Source: Fulvimarina sp.
GTDB lineage: Bacteria > Pseudomonadota > Alphaproteobacteria > Rhizobiales > Rhizobiaceae
Direction: 5' to 3'
Assembly (NCBI GenBank): GCA_002700095.1
Contig: PACL01000090.1
Location: forward strand, 1 to 45,924
DNA: 45,924 nt
The notes below the pieces were generated by a model. That model did not search any database. It was not told the DNA's origin and saw nothing but the letters and a program-made list of their open reading frames with translations. This document shows, in pieces, positions 1-9,361 of this stretch (position 1 is the first letter of the stretch; each line of letters opens with the position of its first letter). A program made the translations under genes and the position numbers.

Positions 1-57
1 CCCGGCCGCCGCGGCTATGGGCTGTGCAGCCAGACGTCTTGAAGAAAGGGCACCCCC

Positions 58-1446
58 ATGACGACACGCACCGAGACCGATTCCATCGGCGCCATCGAGG
101 TTGCGACCGACCGCTACTGGGGCGCCCAGACCGAGCGCTCGCGCAACAACTTCAAGATCGGCATCGAGCGCCAGCCGCTGCCCCTGATCCATGCGCTTGC
201 GACGGTCAAGAAGGCGGCCGCCCGCGTCAGCGCGGCCAAGGGCCGACTGCCCGCCGAGATCGCCGAGGCGATCGAGAAGGCCGCCGACGAGATCATCGCC
301 GGCAAGCTGGACGAGCACTTCCCGCTGGTCGTCTACCAGACCGGTTCGGGCACCCAGACGAACATGAACGTCAACGAGGTGATCTCGAACCGGGCGATCG
401 AGATGATGGGCGGCGAGATGGGCTCGAAGAAGCCCGTCCACCCCAATGATCACGTCAATATGAGCCAGTCGTCCAACGACGTCTTCCCGACGGCGATGCA
501 TGTCGCGACGGTGATCGAGGCCCATGCCCGCCTCGTCCCGGCGCTGGAGACGCTGCATGCTTCGCTCGACAAGAAGGCGAAAGAATTCGAGCACATCATC
601 AAGATCGGCCGCACCCATACCCAGGACGCGACGCCGGTCACCCTCGGCCAGGAATTCTCCGGCTACGCGATGGCGCTGCAACTGGCGAAGAAGCGGATCG
701 CCGACAGCCTCGACGGCGTCCTGGCGCTGGCCCAGGGCGGCACGGCGGTCGGCACCGGGCTGAACGCGCCGATCGGCTTCGACACCGAGATCGCCGCCGA
801 GATCGCCAGGCTCACCGGACATGAATTCCGCACTGCCGAGAACAAGTTCGAGGCGCTGGCCTCCCACGGCGCGCTGACCTTCTTCCACGGCTCGCTCAAC
901 ACCCTTGCCGCCGATCTGATGAAGATCGCCAACGACATCCGCTTCCTCGGCTCGGGCCCGCGCTCGGGTCTTGGCGAGTTGAACCTTCCGGCCAACGAGC
1001 CGGGCTCCTCGATCATGCCCGGCAAGGTCAACCCGACCCAGTGCGAGGCGCTGACCATGGTGGCGGCCGAGGTGTTCGGCCATGAGACGACAGTGACCGT
1101 CGCCGCCTCGCAAGGGCATTTCGAGCTCAACGTCTTCAAGCCGGTCATCGCCAATGCGGTCCTCTCCTCGATCCGGCTTCTCGCCGACGGCATGGAGAGT
1201 TTCGCCGAGCATTGCGTCGACGGCATCGAGGCCAACGAGGAGCGGATCGCCAGCCTCATGCAGCAGTCCCTGATGCTGGTGACGGCGCTGGCCCCGACCA
1301 TCGGCTACGACAACGCCGCCAACATCGCCAAGACGGCGCACAAGAAGGGCACGACGCTGCGCGAGGAGGCGATCGCCTCCGGCCTCGTCTCGGGCGAGGA
1401 CTACGACCGGATCGTCGATCCCCGGACGATGATCGCGCCGGCCTGA
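58..1446 (+). CDS. fumC: Class II fumarate hydratase (fumarase C)
   Basis: Interconverts fumarate and L-malate in the TCA cycle; the class II enzyme is a cytosolic, iron-independent homotetramer. The 462-residue product has the usual family length. It begins with the typical [11 protein letters not shown] / [11 protein letters not shown]-terminus and carries the superfamily signature [10 protein letters not shown] at residues 316-325, plus the [13 protein letters not shown] and [10 protein letters not shown] substrate-site segments. The ATG at 58 is preceded by an AAAGGG-like ribosome site. It is transcribed alone; the next rightward gene begins about 235 bp later. Aspartase and argininosuccinate lyase share the fold, but the overall sequence matches FumC closely. 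Family assignment is firm. Confidence 0.97.
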   Translation: MTTRTETDSIGAIEVATDRYWGAQTERSRNNFKIGIERQPLPLIHALATVKKAAARVSAAKGRLPAEIAEAIEKAADEIIAGKLDEHFPLVVYQTGSGTQTNMNVNEVISNRAIEMMGGEMGSKKPVHPNDHVNMSQSSNDVFPTAMHVATVIEAHARLVPALETLHASLDKKAKEFEHIIKIGRTHTQDATPVTLGQEFSGYAMALQLAKKRIADSLDGVLALAQGGTAVGTGLNAPIGFDTEIAAEIARLTGHEFRTAENKFEALASHGALTFFHGSLNTLAADLMKIANDIRFLGSGPRSGLGELNLPANEPGSSIMPGKVNPTQCEALTMVAAEVFGHETTVTVAASQGHFELNVFKPVIANAVLSSIRLLADGMESFAEHCVDGIEANEERIASLMQQSLMLVTALAPTIGYDNAANIAKTAHKKGTTLREEAIASGLVSGEDYDRIVDPRTMIAPA

Positions 1447-1680
1447 ACTCCCATGCTGCGGCGGCTCTGGTCGAGGCGACGTTTCCTTCCTCCCTCGGGG
1501 GCGAAGGCAGGCGAAGAGCGACCGGCGTTCCGCCGTCGCGGTCAGACCGATTGTATCGCCGATCATTGACAATTCGTCGGCTACTCGCCCCGATGCATTG
1601 ACGATCGCTCTCGGTTATCTCTGCGTCATCGAAACCGACCCGACGGAAACCCCGGCCGGGCGATCATCGGAGCCAGCCTC

Positions 1681-2061
1681 ATGAACCAGACCCTGATCCT
1701 CGCCGGCCGCGTTCTCCTCGCGGCCATCTTCGTCATCTCCGGCTTCGGCAAACTTGCCGGCGCCGAGGGCTTCTCCGGCTACCTCGCAAGCCTGAACTTC
1801 CCCGCCCCGCTTCTCATGGCCTATCTCGTCGGCGCCTTCGAACTTCTCGCCGGCCTGGCCGTAGCCATCGGCTTCCAGACGCGGATCGTCGCTGTTGCGC
1901 TCGCGCTGTTCTGTGTCGCCACCGGCGTCCTCGCCCATGCGGGCGATCAGACGGCGCTTCTGAAGAACATCGCTCTCGCCGGCGGCTTCCTCGTTCTCGC
2001 CGGCTCCGGCGCCGGCTCGATCGCCGTCGACAAGACCAAGCGAGAGAGCCGCTACGCCTGA
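1681..2061 (+). CDS. DoxX family integral membrane protein
   Basis: A 126-residue hydrophobic protein with about four predicted membrane segments, near residues 5-22, 42-63, 67-87 and 96-114. The RVLLAAIFVISGFGKL start and the central FELLAGLAVAIGFQTR segment are typical of the DoxX/SURF4-like family. Members are inner-membrane proteins; some are linked to thiol or oxidative-stress handling or to terminal oxidases, but the role of this one cannot be inferred from its neighbours. The ATG at 1681 follows a GGAGCC ribosome site. It appears monocistronic between fumC and a convergent small gene. Confidence 0.85.
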   Translation: MNQTLILAGRVLLAAIFVISGFGKLAGAEGFSGYLASLNFPAPLLMAYLVGAFELLAGLAVAIGFQTRIVAVALALFCVATGVLAHAGDQTALLKNIALAGGFLVLAGSGAGSIAVDKTKRESRYA

Positions 2062-2086
2062 CCGGCGGCCATCGGCGCCGGCTGCC

Positions 2087-2560
2087 TCACGGCGCCGGCT
2101 GCTCGGCGCCAAGCGGCATGTTCGCCTTGTATTCCTTCTCGGCGCGTTCGGCTTCGGCGGACGCGCCGATCTGCGTTCCGGCCCTGGACGAAGCCGCTTC
2201 GGACTCGTCGCCGGCAGCGAGCGTCGTGACGTCGAGGCGCGCCGTGGGCTTGTAGGGATTGCCCGCCTCGCTCTCGCTGCTCCTACTCGCCGCGGGGGCG
2301 CCGGAACTCGCCGATGCGGCGGAAGCGCCGCTGCTCTCCGCAGCCTTCTGCGCCCTGGCCAGATCGGCGGTGTATTTCGACACCAGCGCCTGCTGCGTCG
2401 TTGCCTCCTCGGTGTCGCCGGCCGCCTCGGCGTCGCTCGCGGCCTTCTGGGCGGAGGCGAGCTTTTCCTTGATGGCGGCGACGTCGTTGTTGCCGGATCC
2501 CGTGCTGTCGCTGGACAGCACGGTGGTGGTCGTGCTGCCCGATCCGATGGTCAGGGACAT
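2087..2560 (-). CDS. Small Ala/Ser-rich coiled-coil hypothetical protein
   Basis: I do not recognise this 157-residue protein. The start used is MSLTIGSGSTTT (ATG at 2560); a longer in-frame reading upstream lacks coding character. After a Ser/Thr/Gly-rich N-terminus there is a probable coiled coil at about residues 28-75, rich in Ala, Lys, Glu and Gln with KEKLASAQKAASDAEA-type heptads. A low-complexity Ser/Ala linker and a charged Ala/Glu tail follow. There is no signal peptide or membrane segment. Short Ala-rich proteins of this build occur widely in Hyphomicrobiales without known function. It is convergent with the DoxX gene, only 25 bp away. Confidence 0.6.
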   Translation of the reverse strand: MSLTIGSGSTTTTVLSSDSTGSGNNDVAAIKEKLASAQKAASDAEAAGDTEEATTQQALVSKYTADLARAQKAAESSGASAASASSGAPAASRSSESEAGNPYKPTARLDVTTLAAGDESEAASSRAGTQIGASAEAERAEKEYKANMPLGAEQPAP

Positions 2561-2702
2561 GCGCTTCGCTCCGCTGGCTGGAAGGTCGTTGAAAAGTCGA
2601 CCATCAGCTAGCGGTAAGATCGTCAAGGAAGCCTTGCCGCAGCCGTTTCGAAAGGTCTCATCCTGTTACGAAACCTTTCCCGCAGCGACGGCCGGCGCAG
2701 CC

Positions 2703-3395
2703 TCAGCTCGCGAAGCGGCCCGCCAGATCGTCGCAGGACTGCTCGTCGCCAGCGTCACGCCGGCGCGTCAGCGAGCGCACGAGGCACGCCTCGGACTTCA
2801 GGATCACCCCGTCCGACAGGATCTTCAACTGGTTGGCGACGAGCGTCGAACCGGTCGAAGTGATGTCGACGATGATGTCGGCCGAGCCCGCCGCCGGGGC
2901 ACCCTCTGTGGCCCCGAGGCTTTCGACGATGCGATAGCTCTGGATGCCGTGGATGCGACTGAAGAAGCTCTGGGTGAGCCGCCAGTACTTCGTCGCGATG
3001 CGCAAGCGGCGCCCGTGGCGCGCCCGGAACGATCCGGCGACGTCGCCGAGATCGTCCATGGCCTGGACGTCGACCCAGGCTTCCGGCACGGCGACGACGA
3101 CGTCGGCATGGCCGAAGCCGAGCCGCGCGACGATGCCGACCGTCCGGTCCGCCTCGGGGATCGTCTCGCGGATCAGATCCTCGCCGGTGATGCCGAAATC
3201 GATCGCGCCGTCGCGCAGCTCGCGGGCGATCTCCGAGGCCGACAGGAGCAGGACCTCCAGCCCGTCGAAGCCCTCGACCTGGGTGCGGTAGGAACGGGTC
3301 TCGCCGGCGGTGACCGTGATGCCCGCATCCTTCAGCGCGGCGACGGACTTCTCCATCAGCCGGCCCTTGGAGGGGATGGCGAGGGTGATGGTCAT
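2703..3395 (-). CDS. hisG: ATP phosphoribosyltransferase, short form (HisG_S)
   Basis: Catalyses the first committed step of histidine synthesis, joining ATP and PRPP to give phosphoribosyl-ATP. The product has 230 residues, the short form that lacks the C-terminal regulatory domain and needs HisZ for activity and feedback control. Visible family features are [15 protein letters not shown] at the N-terminus, [10 protein letters not shown], and the PRPP-binding signature region ending [16 protein letters not shown]. The start is the ATG at 3395, with GGGAGG just upstream; the reading frame runs further 5' but without family similarity. It is the last gene of the leftward run hisS-hisZ-hisG, 46 nt after hisZ, matching its need for HisZ. 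Confidence 0.95.
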   Translation of the reverse strand: MTITLAIPSKGRLMEKSVAALKDAGITVTAGETRSYRTQVEGFDGLEVLLLSASEIARELRDGAIDFGITGEDLIRETIPEADRTVGIVARLGFGHADVVVAVPEAWVDVQAMDDLGDVAGSFRARHGRRLRIATKYWRLTQSFFSRIHGIQSYRIVESLGATEGAPAAGSADIIVDITSTGSTLVANQLKILSDGVILKSEACLVRSLTRRRDAGDEQSCDDLAGRFAS

Positions 3396-3441
3396 TGGGT
3401 GCCCTCCCATCGGTGGAAATCGCAAAGGCCCGTGCCGACGC

Positions 3442-4578
3442 TCATATGGAAACCCGGGAGTTCGAAACACTCGCGATCCGGTCGAGCCACAGCGAGAAGC
3501 CGACGGCCGGGATCGGCGTGTCGGCGCCGAGGATGGTCATCAGCCGGTCGTAGCGCCCGCCGCCGACGAGCGGATCTTCTGCGCCCTTCTCCCGCGCCTC
3601 GAAGACGAGGCCGGTATAATAGTCGATCGGGCGGCCGAAGGCGGCGCGGTAGGTGACGTGGGCAAGATCGACATTCGCCGCCTGGAGCGCCAGATTGCGG
3701 GTCTGGAACGCCGTCATCGCCCGGCCGAGATCGAGGCCGACCGTCCCCATCAGCTCGGCAAGCCGGTCGCCGGCCTCGCCCAGCGGGCAGTCGATGGCGA
3801 GGAAGGTCTCCAGCAGCTGCAATGGCCCCTCCCCGAGCCGCGCCTCGGCGACGGCGACCTTCTCGATCAGCCGGGCCGCGATCTCGCCGGGGGAACGGCC
3901 CGAATGCAGCGGCAGCCCCGCTTCTTCCATCCTTATCCGTATGAGGCGCGTCAGCGCGCCCTCTTCGCGGTCGCGGGCGAGGTCGAGCAGATCCGGAGCA
4001 ACGCCTCCCAGGGCGCCCTCCGGGCCCCGCGACAGATTTTCCAGCGCGGCGCGCAGCTGCCCGTCATGGCCGAAGGTGCGGATCAGCCGGCGCTGCCAGC
4101 CCTCCGGCAGTCCCAGCGCCCGCAGCACCGCCTCGAACAGGCCCTGGTCGCCGAGAATGACGTCTAGGCTATCCAGCGAGATGCCGCAGGTTTCGAGGCT
4201 CGCCAGCGCGTCGGCGACGGCGCGGGCATCGGCGGTCGCCCGGTTCTCCTCGCCGAGATCCTCGATGCCGGCCTGGACGAATTCGCCCGGCCCGCCCGCC
4301 CGCTGGCGGAAGACCAGGCCACGATAGGAATAGCGCCGGGGCAGGTCGGCACCCTCGGCGATGTGGCGCATGCAGACGGGGATGGTGAAATCCGGTCGGA
4401 GGCAAAGATTCTCGCCGCCCTCGCCGCGCGTCAGGAAGATGCGCCGGCGCAGCGCCTCGCCGGCCGTGTCGAGATAGGGCTCGGCCGGCAGGATGATCGG
4501 CGTCGCCGCCGGTGCCGCGCCGCGCGTGGCGAACAGCTGGTCGAGCGCCTCGCCCATGGCCTGGTCGGTCGCCGGCAC
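3442..4578 (-). CDS. hisZ: ATP phosphoribosyltransferase regulatory subunit HisZ
   Basis: A catalytically inactive histidyl-tRNA-synthetase paralogue that forms the hetero-octameric ATP phosphoribosyltransferase with short-form HisG and carries histidine feedback. Visible class II synthetase-like blocks are [28 protein letters not shown] (motif 2-like), [13 protein letters not shown] and VGGGRYDRL. The start is uncertain: GTG at 4578 has AAGG 10 nt upstream and is used here. A TTG at 4587 would overlap the hisS stop codon, and an ATG lies at 4557. Translation is probably coupled to hisS either way. At about 378 residues it is normal for alphaproteobacterial HisZ and distinctly shorter than the true synthetase encoded beside it. 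Confidence 0.92.
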   Translation of the reverse strand: MPATDQAMGEALDQLFATRGAAPAATPIILPAEPYLDTAGEALRRRIFLTRGEGGENLCLRPDFTIPVCMRHIAEGADLPRRYSYRGLVFRQRAGGPGEFVQAGIEDLGEENRATADARAVADALASLETCGISLDSLDVILGDQGLFEAVLRALGLPEGWQRRLIRTFGHDGQLRAALENLSRGPEGALGGVAPDLLDLARDREEGALTRLIRIRMEEAGLPLHSGRSPGEIAARLIEKVAVAEARLGEGPLQLLETFLAIDCPLGEAGDRLAELMGTVGLDLGRAMTAFQTRNLALQAANVDLAHVTYRAAFGRPIDYYTGLVFEAREKGAEDPLVGGGRYDRLMTILGADTPIPAVGFSLWLDRIASVSNSRVSI

Positions 4579-4583
4579 GATGG

Positions 4584-6290
4584 TCAAGCCTTGCCGGACT
4601 GGCGGGCGAGGATGTCGCGGACGGCGGCGATCATCGCCTGCGGGTTGGCAGGATCGTAGTCGACCATCTCCTGCCCGGCCCGCGCCTCGCGCCATTCGGC
4701 ATTGTCGGTGATCTGCGCCGACATCTCCTTGCCGAGCGCCAGATCCTTGACCTGCACCTTGCCGGCCGCCTTCTCATCGCCGCCCTGGATGATCACGCAA
4801 GGGGCGTTGCGCCGGTCGGCATATTGCAGTTGCTTGCCGAACTGCTTGGGATTGCCCTGGAACACCTCGACCGGCACGGGCGGCGCACCGGGATCGTCGT
4901 TCAGCGCATTGCGCAGCGTCGTCGCCATGGCCTGATAGTCGGCCATGCGGTCGCGGTCCATGACCGTGACGACCACCGGCCCGGTGCGCTCGGAGGTCTC
5001 CAGCCGGCCGAGATTCTTCAAGGCCGTCATAAGCCGCGAGACGCCGATGGAAAAGCCCGTCGCCGGCACCGGCTGGCTCATGAAGCGCGACACCAGCCCG
5101 TCATAGCGCCCGCCGCCGCCGACCGAGCCGAAGCGCACGACCTCGCCCTTTTCGTTGGTGACGTCGAAGAGCAGTTCGGCTTCGAAGACCGGGCCGGTGT
5201 AGTATTCGAGACCGCGGACGACGGAAGGGTCGATTGAAACGCGAAGTTCGCCGGCATTGTAACCAGCTGACTGAGCGGCGGCGGCAATCTGAGAAAGCTC
5301 CTGATAACCTTGATACCCAATGCCACCAGTTGCGAAAAGCTCTCTACTCTCAGGGTATTTTTGATCGATCCGCTGCAACATTGCTTCGATATAGCCAAGC
5401 GAAACTGCGTTGGCTGGACCAAATTGCTGAAATTGCTCCGGTTGCGGGTCTAGCAGCCGTACAGCTTCGACATTGTGCTCGCTATCGGCTCCGCGGAAAA
5501 CAGGTTCCCCTCTTGTCTGCCCGGCAATCGCCACCGCGCCAGGGGAATAGAGAAGCAAGGGCTCCAGGCAATGAACTTGCTCGAGGTCTAACCCCGCGCC
5601 TGGCGTGAAGTCCCCGCTCTCATCTTTGCGGCCTGAGCCGAGAAGGAGCTTCACACCTTCGACACCAAACTTGTCCAGCTTGTCGATCGCCCGGAGCACC
5701 GTCAGCCGCCGTCCGGCATTCTCCTCGCCACCGAGGCCGATCGCCTCCAGCACCCCGTCGAGCACCTTCCGGTTGTTCACCCGGATGACATACTGCCCGC
5801 GCGGGATGCCCAGCGCCTCCATCGTGTCGGCCATCATCATCGCCATCTCGGCGTCGGCCGAGACATTCGGCGCGCCGACGATGTCGGCGTCGAACTGCAT
5901 GAACTGCCTAAAGCGCCCTGGCCCGGGCTTCTCGTTGCGGAAGACATAGCCCGCCCGGTAGCTGCGATAGGGCTTCGGCAGGGTCTCGTAGTTTTCCGCC
6001 ACATAGCGGGCGAGCGGCGCGGTGAGGTCGTAGCGCAGGCTCATCCACTGCTCGTCGTCGTCCTCGATCGAGAAGACGCCCTCGTTCGGCCGGTCCGAGT
6101 CGGGCAGGAACTTGCCGAGCGCGTCGGTATATTCGAACACCGGCGTCTCCACCGGCTCGAAGCCATAGGTCTCGTAGACCCGGCGGATCTTCGCCAGCAT
6201 CTCGTCCTGGGCGCGCAGATCAGAGGCGTCCCGATCGACGAAGCCGCGCGGCACCCGCGCCGTCACCCGTTTCGGCTTTTTCGCAGCCAT
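4584..6290 (-). CDS. hisS: Histidine-tRNA ligase
   Basis: Charges tRNA-His with histidine in the cytosol. The 568-residue product has class II motifs: the motif 2 region [17 protein letters not shown], the histidine-binding segments [17 protein letters not shown] and [13 protein letters not shown], and a C-terminal anticodon-binding domain from about residue 450. The start is [16 protein letters not shown] (ATG at 6290). It heads the leftward hisS-hisZ-hisG unit. Nucleotides of roughly 5235-5680, encoding the insertion domain between motif 2 and the histidine-binding loops, use T- and A-ending codons, unlike the rest of the gene; the frame is intact. That suggests a recombinant tract in an otherwise native, functional gene. 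Confidence 0.95.
   Translation of the reverse strand: MAAKKPKRVTARVPRGFVDRDASDLRAQDEMLAKIRRVYETYGFEPVETPVFEYTDALGKFLPDSDRPNEGVFSIEDDDEQWMSLRYDLTAPLARYVAENYETLPKPYRSYRAGYVFRNEKPGPGRFRQFMQFDADIVGAPNVSADAEMAMMMADTMEALGIPRGQYVIRVNNRKVLDGVLEAIGLGGEENAGRRLTVLRAIDKLDKFGVEGVKLLLGSGRKDESGDFTPGAGLDLEQVHCLEPLLLYSPGAVAIAGQTRGEPVFRGADSEHNVEAVRLLDPQPEQFQQFGPANAVSLGYIEAMLQRIDQKYPESRELFATGGIGYQGYQELSQIAAAAQSAGYNAGELRVSIDPSVVRGLEYYTGPVFEAELLFDVTNEKGEVVRFGSVGGGGRYDGLVSRFMSQPVPATGFSIGVSRLMTALKNLGRLETSERTGPVVVTVMDRDRMADYQAMATTLRNALNDDPGAPPVPVEVFQGNPKQFGKQLQYADRRNAPCVIIQGGDEKAAGKVQVKDLALGKEMSAQITDNAEWREARAGQEMVDYDPANPQAMIAAVRDILARQSGKA
5235..5680. other. Low-GC3 mosaic tract inside hisS
   Basis: On the minus strand this stretch reads with codons such as GCA ACT GGT, ATT GGG TAT CAA GGT TAT, and TTT GGT, while the same gene on both sides ends nearly every codon in G or C. 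The edges look sharp, within a few codons near 5235 and 5680. The reading frame is uninterrupted and the protein still looks like HisS. The simplest reading is homologous replacement of a gene segment by DNA from a lower-GC relative; relaxed selection on codon use is an alternative. Confidence 0.6.
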
Positions 6291-6498
6291 GTCGTTCCAC
6301 CAAAGTTTGCGCGCCGGCCATCGAACACGCGAAAAGCGCACCGACGCCTGCTCCGTCGCATATGACTTGTCTCGCGAGCGGCTTAGACCATAGAAACGGG
6401 TGGCTCAAGGCGGAGGATGGGCTCGCCCGCGCTTCGAAGAGCTGGAACGCGCGGCGCTCATGATACGATATTACGATGACCTCGCGAGGAGATGCGCG

Positions 6499-6780
6499 AT
6501 GACCAGCATCACTATCACCAATATCGACGGCGATTTGTCTGCTCGGCTCCGGCGTCGGGCAATGGAACACGACCGTTCCATCGGAGAGGAAGCGACACTG
6601 CTGTTGAAGTGGGCCCTCGAAGTGTCGGAAGATCATCTTGGCACTCCCCCTGCAAGCGAGGATGCCTCTCCACCGCGGAACCTCTACCAAGCCATTCGCA
6701 GACATATCGATCCCATCGGCGGCGTCGACCTGGAGCTTCCCGCGCGGGGATCGATCCGCGAACCGCCGACGTTCGATTGA
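6499..6780 (+). CDS. Ribbon-helix-helix antitoxin (FitA/VapB-like)
   Basis: A 93-residue protein whose first 45 residues (MTSITITNIDGDLSARLRRR, then a helix with GEEATLLLKWAL) fit the Arc/MetJ ribbon-helix-helix fold of FitA-type antitoxins. The first strand binds DNA and the C-terminal part wraps the toxin. The ATG at 6499 is chosen because GAGGAGA lies just upstream; the frame opens earlier at 6400 without family similarity. The stop is followed after 6 nt by the PIN toxin start, so the two are co-translated. Such antitoxins usually repress their own operon together with the toxin. FitA-like versus VapB-like naming is not decidable here. Confidence 0.85.
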   Translation: MTSITITNIDGDLSARLRRRAMEHDRSIGEEATLLLKWALEVSEDHLGTPPASEDASPPRNLYQAIRRHIDPIGGVDLELPARGSIREPPTFD

Positions 6781-6786
6781 AGCTGA

Positions 6787-7206
6787 ATGATCGTCCTCGA
6801 TACCAACGTTCTTTCCGAAGTCATGAAAGCGGCGCCGCATCCGGCGGTGCGGGCCTGGCTCATCGGCTTGCAACCAGAACGCGTTTGCATCACAGCCGTA
6901 ACTGAGACTGAGTTGCGATATGGTGCCGAGATACTCCCTGACGGCAAGCGCAAGACGTCATTGCTCAAAGCAATCGACAGCACGATCACGCTGGCCATAG
7001 GTGGCGGCAGCGTGCCTTTCGACCGAGAGGCAGCCGAGCAATTCGCTTTGATCGCTGCAGCCCGCCGTCGCTCGGGCAGTCCTCCCAGCCTGCCGGACTG
7101 TCAAATCGCGGCAATCGTTCGCGCAAGAAACCTGGTTCTGGCCACGGGTAACATCAAGGACTTCACGGATTGCGGGATCGCGCTTCTCGACCCCTGGAAG
7201 GCTTGA
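6787..7206 (+). CDS. PIN-domain toxin (VapC/FitB-like ribonuclease)
   Basis: A 139-residue PIN-domain protein, probably an Mg2+-dependent endoribonuclease acting on tRNA or other RNA when released from its antitoxin. Acidic active-site positions are visible: D5 in MIVLDTNVLSE, E40/E42 in TAVTETELRYG, D104 in SLPDCQIAAI, and D125 in LATGNIKDF. Length and motif spacing are complete, so the toxin looks intact. It lies 6 nt downstream of the RHH antitoxin. It is convergent with the UdgX gene, whose stop is 25 nt away. The specific RNA target cannot be read from the sequence. Confidence 0.9.
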   Translation: MIVLDTNVLSEVMKAAPHPAVRAWLIGLQPERVCITAVTETELRYGAEILPDGKRKTSLLKAIDSTITLAIGGGSVPFDREAAEQFALIAAARRRSGSPPSLPDCQIAAIVRARNLVLATGNIKDFTDCGIALLDPWKA

Positions 7207-7230
7207 GTTCCGTCGCCACCGAAACCTCTC

Positions 7231-8721
7231 TTATGCTCCCAACGCCAGCTCCGGCACCGTCTCCAACACCAGCGCCATGTCCGTCTGAAACGCCTTCGTC
7301 TCCCGGTCCTTCGCGGCCTGATCCGGCAGGCGCAGGATGTAGGACGGGTGCACGGTCACCAGCAGCTGCGTCTTCTCGTCGAGGTCGATCAGCTGCGAGC
7401 GCGTCGCCTTGATCGTCACGGTCTTGCCGAGCACCGCCTGCGCCGCCGTCGCGCCCAGTGCCACGATCAGCTTCGGCGCGATCAGCGCCCGCTCCTGGTC
7501 GAGCCACCAGCGGCAGACCTTGATCTCGCTGGTGTTCGGCTTGGCGTGGATCCGGCGCTTGCCCCGCGGCTCAAACTTGAAGTGCTTCACCGCATTGGTG
7601 ACATAGGCTTGGCTGCGGTCGATGCCCGCAGCAAGCAGCGCCTGGTCGAACACCTTGCCGGCCGGGCCGACGAAGGGCTCGCCGGCGATGTCTTCCTGAT
7701 CCCCCGGCTGCTCGCCGACGAAGATCACCGGCGCATCCTCCGGCCCCTTGCCGAATACCGTCTGGGTTGCCGGCTCCCAGAGCGGACAGGCCGTGCAATG
7801 GGCCGCCTGCTCGCGGGCTTCGCCGATCGTGTCCGGCGCCTTGTCATAGCCGAGGCCGGGGCTGACCTCGCGGGTCTGTTCCATGCGTGGCAAAGCCATG
7901 GCGCGGCGCTCCTTCAACTTTTCCGAATGCAAACTCGGCAGCGTCGGTTGGTTTTCCAGCATGCGGCGCGTCGCCGCCTCGGCGCCGGCGATCAGCGGCT
8001 TGACCAGCGCGGTCTCCGGCATGTTGGCCCAGTATTTCTTCGGCATCTCGGCGACCATCGCCTTCACCTTCAGCCGCGCCGGGTTGAAGATCGAGGCGTA
8101 ATAGGTGAGCCACAGCGCCTCCATGTCGTCATCGGCGGGCGCCATGTCGCGGGTCGCACCGGGGAGAAACGCGAGTTCCTCGCCGTTCCAGTGGGCGCTG
8201 CGCTCCGGCGTCAAAATTGTCCAGACCATGCCGGCGAAACGCCGGGCGAAGAACGGCGCGGTGAGTTCCACCGTGTGGTGGAAGGGTTCGAACCAGGCAA
8301 TGGAATGACGGCCGAGTTCGGCGTCCTCGATCTCGCGGAACCGCACGAAGGCCTTCATCTTGTGGCTGTCGCGGCGCACCGCCTTTTCCATCTCGGTGGC
8401 GCGGAGGATGTCCGGATCGGAAGCGATCTCCAGCAGCTTCTTCTCGCTCTGCAGCCGCCAAAGCAGGCGATAGGCGAAGACGAAGCGGTCGTCGTCTGCA
8501 TGGCAGACGAGCTTGCGGGCCAACTCCGGAAAGGCCTTCGGCACCGTCGGCTGCAAGGCGCTCGCCGGCGGCTCGGGCAAAGGCTCGGCAAACAGGCCGG
8601 GCGCCGCATCGCCGATGGTGAAGCCGATGTCTTCCGGTGGGACACCCAGCGTCAGCGCTCGCCGCGCAGCGTCGCGCCAGCCGTCGAGATCGGCGGGAAA
8701 GGCGAGCGGGACGTTGAACAT
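7231..8721 (-). CDS. DUF4130 - UdgX-type uracil-DNA glycosylase fusion
   Basis: A 496-residue two-domain protein. Residues 1 to about 240 match the DUF4130 (TIGR03915-type) DNA-metabolism domain, for example DRFVFAYRLLWRLQSEKK and SIAWFEPFHHTVELTAPFF. Residues from about 300 form a family-4-related uracil-DNA glycosylase with C309/C312 and C403 as likely Fe-S ligands, GEQPGD at 336-341, and HPSYIL starting at H458. The loop KRRIH (388-392) is diagnostic of UdgX, whose loop histidine (here H392) is known to bond covalently to the abasic sugar after uracil removal. The start is the ATG at 8721; the frame extends upstream inside the deaminase gene. It follows the deaminase by 11 nt on the same strand. 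Confidence 0.93.
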   Translation of the reverse strand: MFNVPLAFPADLDGWRDAARRALTLGVPPEDIGFTIGDAAPGLFAEPLPEPPASALQPTVPKAFPELARKLVCHADDDRFVFAYRLLWRLQSEKKLLEIASDPDILRATEMEKAVRRDSHKMKAFVRFREIEDAELGRHSIAWFEPFHHTVELTAPFFARRFAGMVWTILTPERSAHWNGEELAFLPGATRDMAPADDDMEALWLTYYASIFNPARLKVKAMVAEMPKKYWANMPETALVKPLIAGAEAATRRMLENQPTLPSLHSEKLKERRAMALPRMEQTREVSPGLGYDKAPDTIGEAREQAAHCTACPLWEPATQTVFGKGPEDAPVIFVGEQPGDQEDIAGEPFVGPAGKVFDQALLAAGIDRSQAYVTNAVKHFKFEPRGKRRIHAKPNTSEIKVCRWWLDQERALIAPKLIVALGATAAQAVLGKTVTIKATRSQLIDLDEKTQLLVTVHPSYILRLPDQAAKDRETKAFQTDMALVLETVPELALGA

Positions 8722-8732
8722 GGCAATCCGAT

Positions 8733-9215
8733 CTACTTCCGATGCACCCGCTCGTGCAGCGCCCTGATCTCCTCCGCGAAGACCTCGAACGGCCCAACGA
8801 CCTCCACATGCGGCAGCAATTCGCGTATCGTCACCGGCTTGTAGGGCAGCGGCGCGGCGCCGAACTCTTCGAGCCACGCGATCAGTTGCGGCGTCGAGGT
8901 GGCGAAGACCGCCCGGCCGATGCCGCACCATCCGTGCGCCGCCGCGCACATCGGGCAGTGCTCGCCTGAGGTGTAGACCGTCGCCGCAGCGCGCTCCTGC
9001 TTCGACAGGTTCAGCTCCGCCCAGCGGGCAAGCGCCAATTCGGGATGCGCGGTCGGATCGCCGGAGCCGGTGCGGTTGTGGTCCTCCTTCAGAACCTCGC
9101 CTGCGCCGGAGACGAGCACCGAGCCGAAGGGCCGGTTGCCGGTCTCGACTGCCTCGCGGGCGAGGTCGACGCAGCGGCGAAGATGGGTGAGGTCGGCGGA
9201 GGCGGGATCTGTCAT
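8733..9215 (-). CDS. Nucleoside/deoxycytidylate-type zinc deaminase
   Basis: A 160-residue member of the cytidine/guanine deaminase superfamily. Zinc ligands and the catalytic glutamate are visible: H57-P-E59 in TAHPELAL, and C87/C90 in GEHCPMCAAAHGWCG. The NRPFGSVLV segment is typical of the guanine deaminase / tadA-like branch, where the usual HAE is HPE here. The substrate (free guanine, a cytosine nucleoside, or other) cannot be fixed. The ATG at 9215 has GGAGAA upstream. The stop is 11 nt before the DUF4130-UdgX start on the same strand, so the two are probably one transcript. The gene is complete, with normal GC. Confidence 0.88.
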   Translation of the reverse strand: MTDPASADLTHLRRCVDLAREAVETGNRPFGSVLVSGAGEVLKEDHNRTGSGDPTAHPELALARWAELNLSKQERAAATVYTSGEHCPMCAAAHGWCGIGRAVFATSTPQLIAWLEEFGAAPLPYKPVTIRELLPHVEVVGPFEVFAEEIRALHERVHRK

Positions 9216-9327
9216 AACGGTTCTCCGGGGAACGGCTTCGCTGATCTCTCGCGCGTCTGTCGTTCGTGGTGTCTTATCGTTGCAACTGCGCTCGAAGCGA
9301 TAGCGTCTTCCTGGGCCGATCGCATCG

Positions 9328-9346
9328 TGTATCATGATGTGATACA
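9328..9346. promoter_or_regulatory. Inverted repeat, probable HigBA operator
   Basis: TGTATCA-TGATG-TGATACA: perfect 7-bp arms with a 5-nt spacer, 16 bp before the higB start. HigA-type XRE antitoxins bind such palindromes in their own promoter, so this is the likely autoregulatory operator. It also lies upstream of the divergent deaminase gene. Confidence 0.6.
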
Positions 9347-9361
9347 AGCCGAGACGATCAT

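Noticed and set aside
4584..6290. hisS as a frameshifted or decayed gene
   Set aside because: The low-GC3 patch keeps an unbroken frame and family residues on both sides, so it is a mosaic tract rather than decay.
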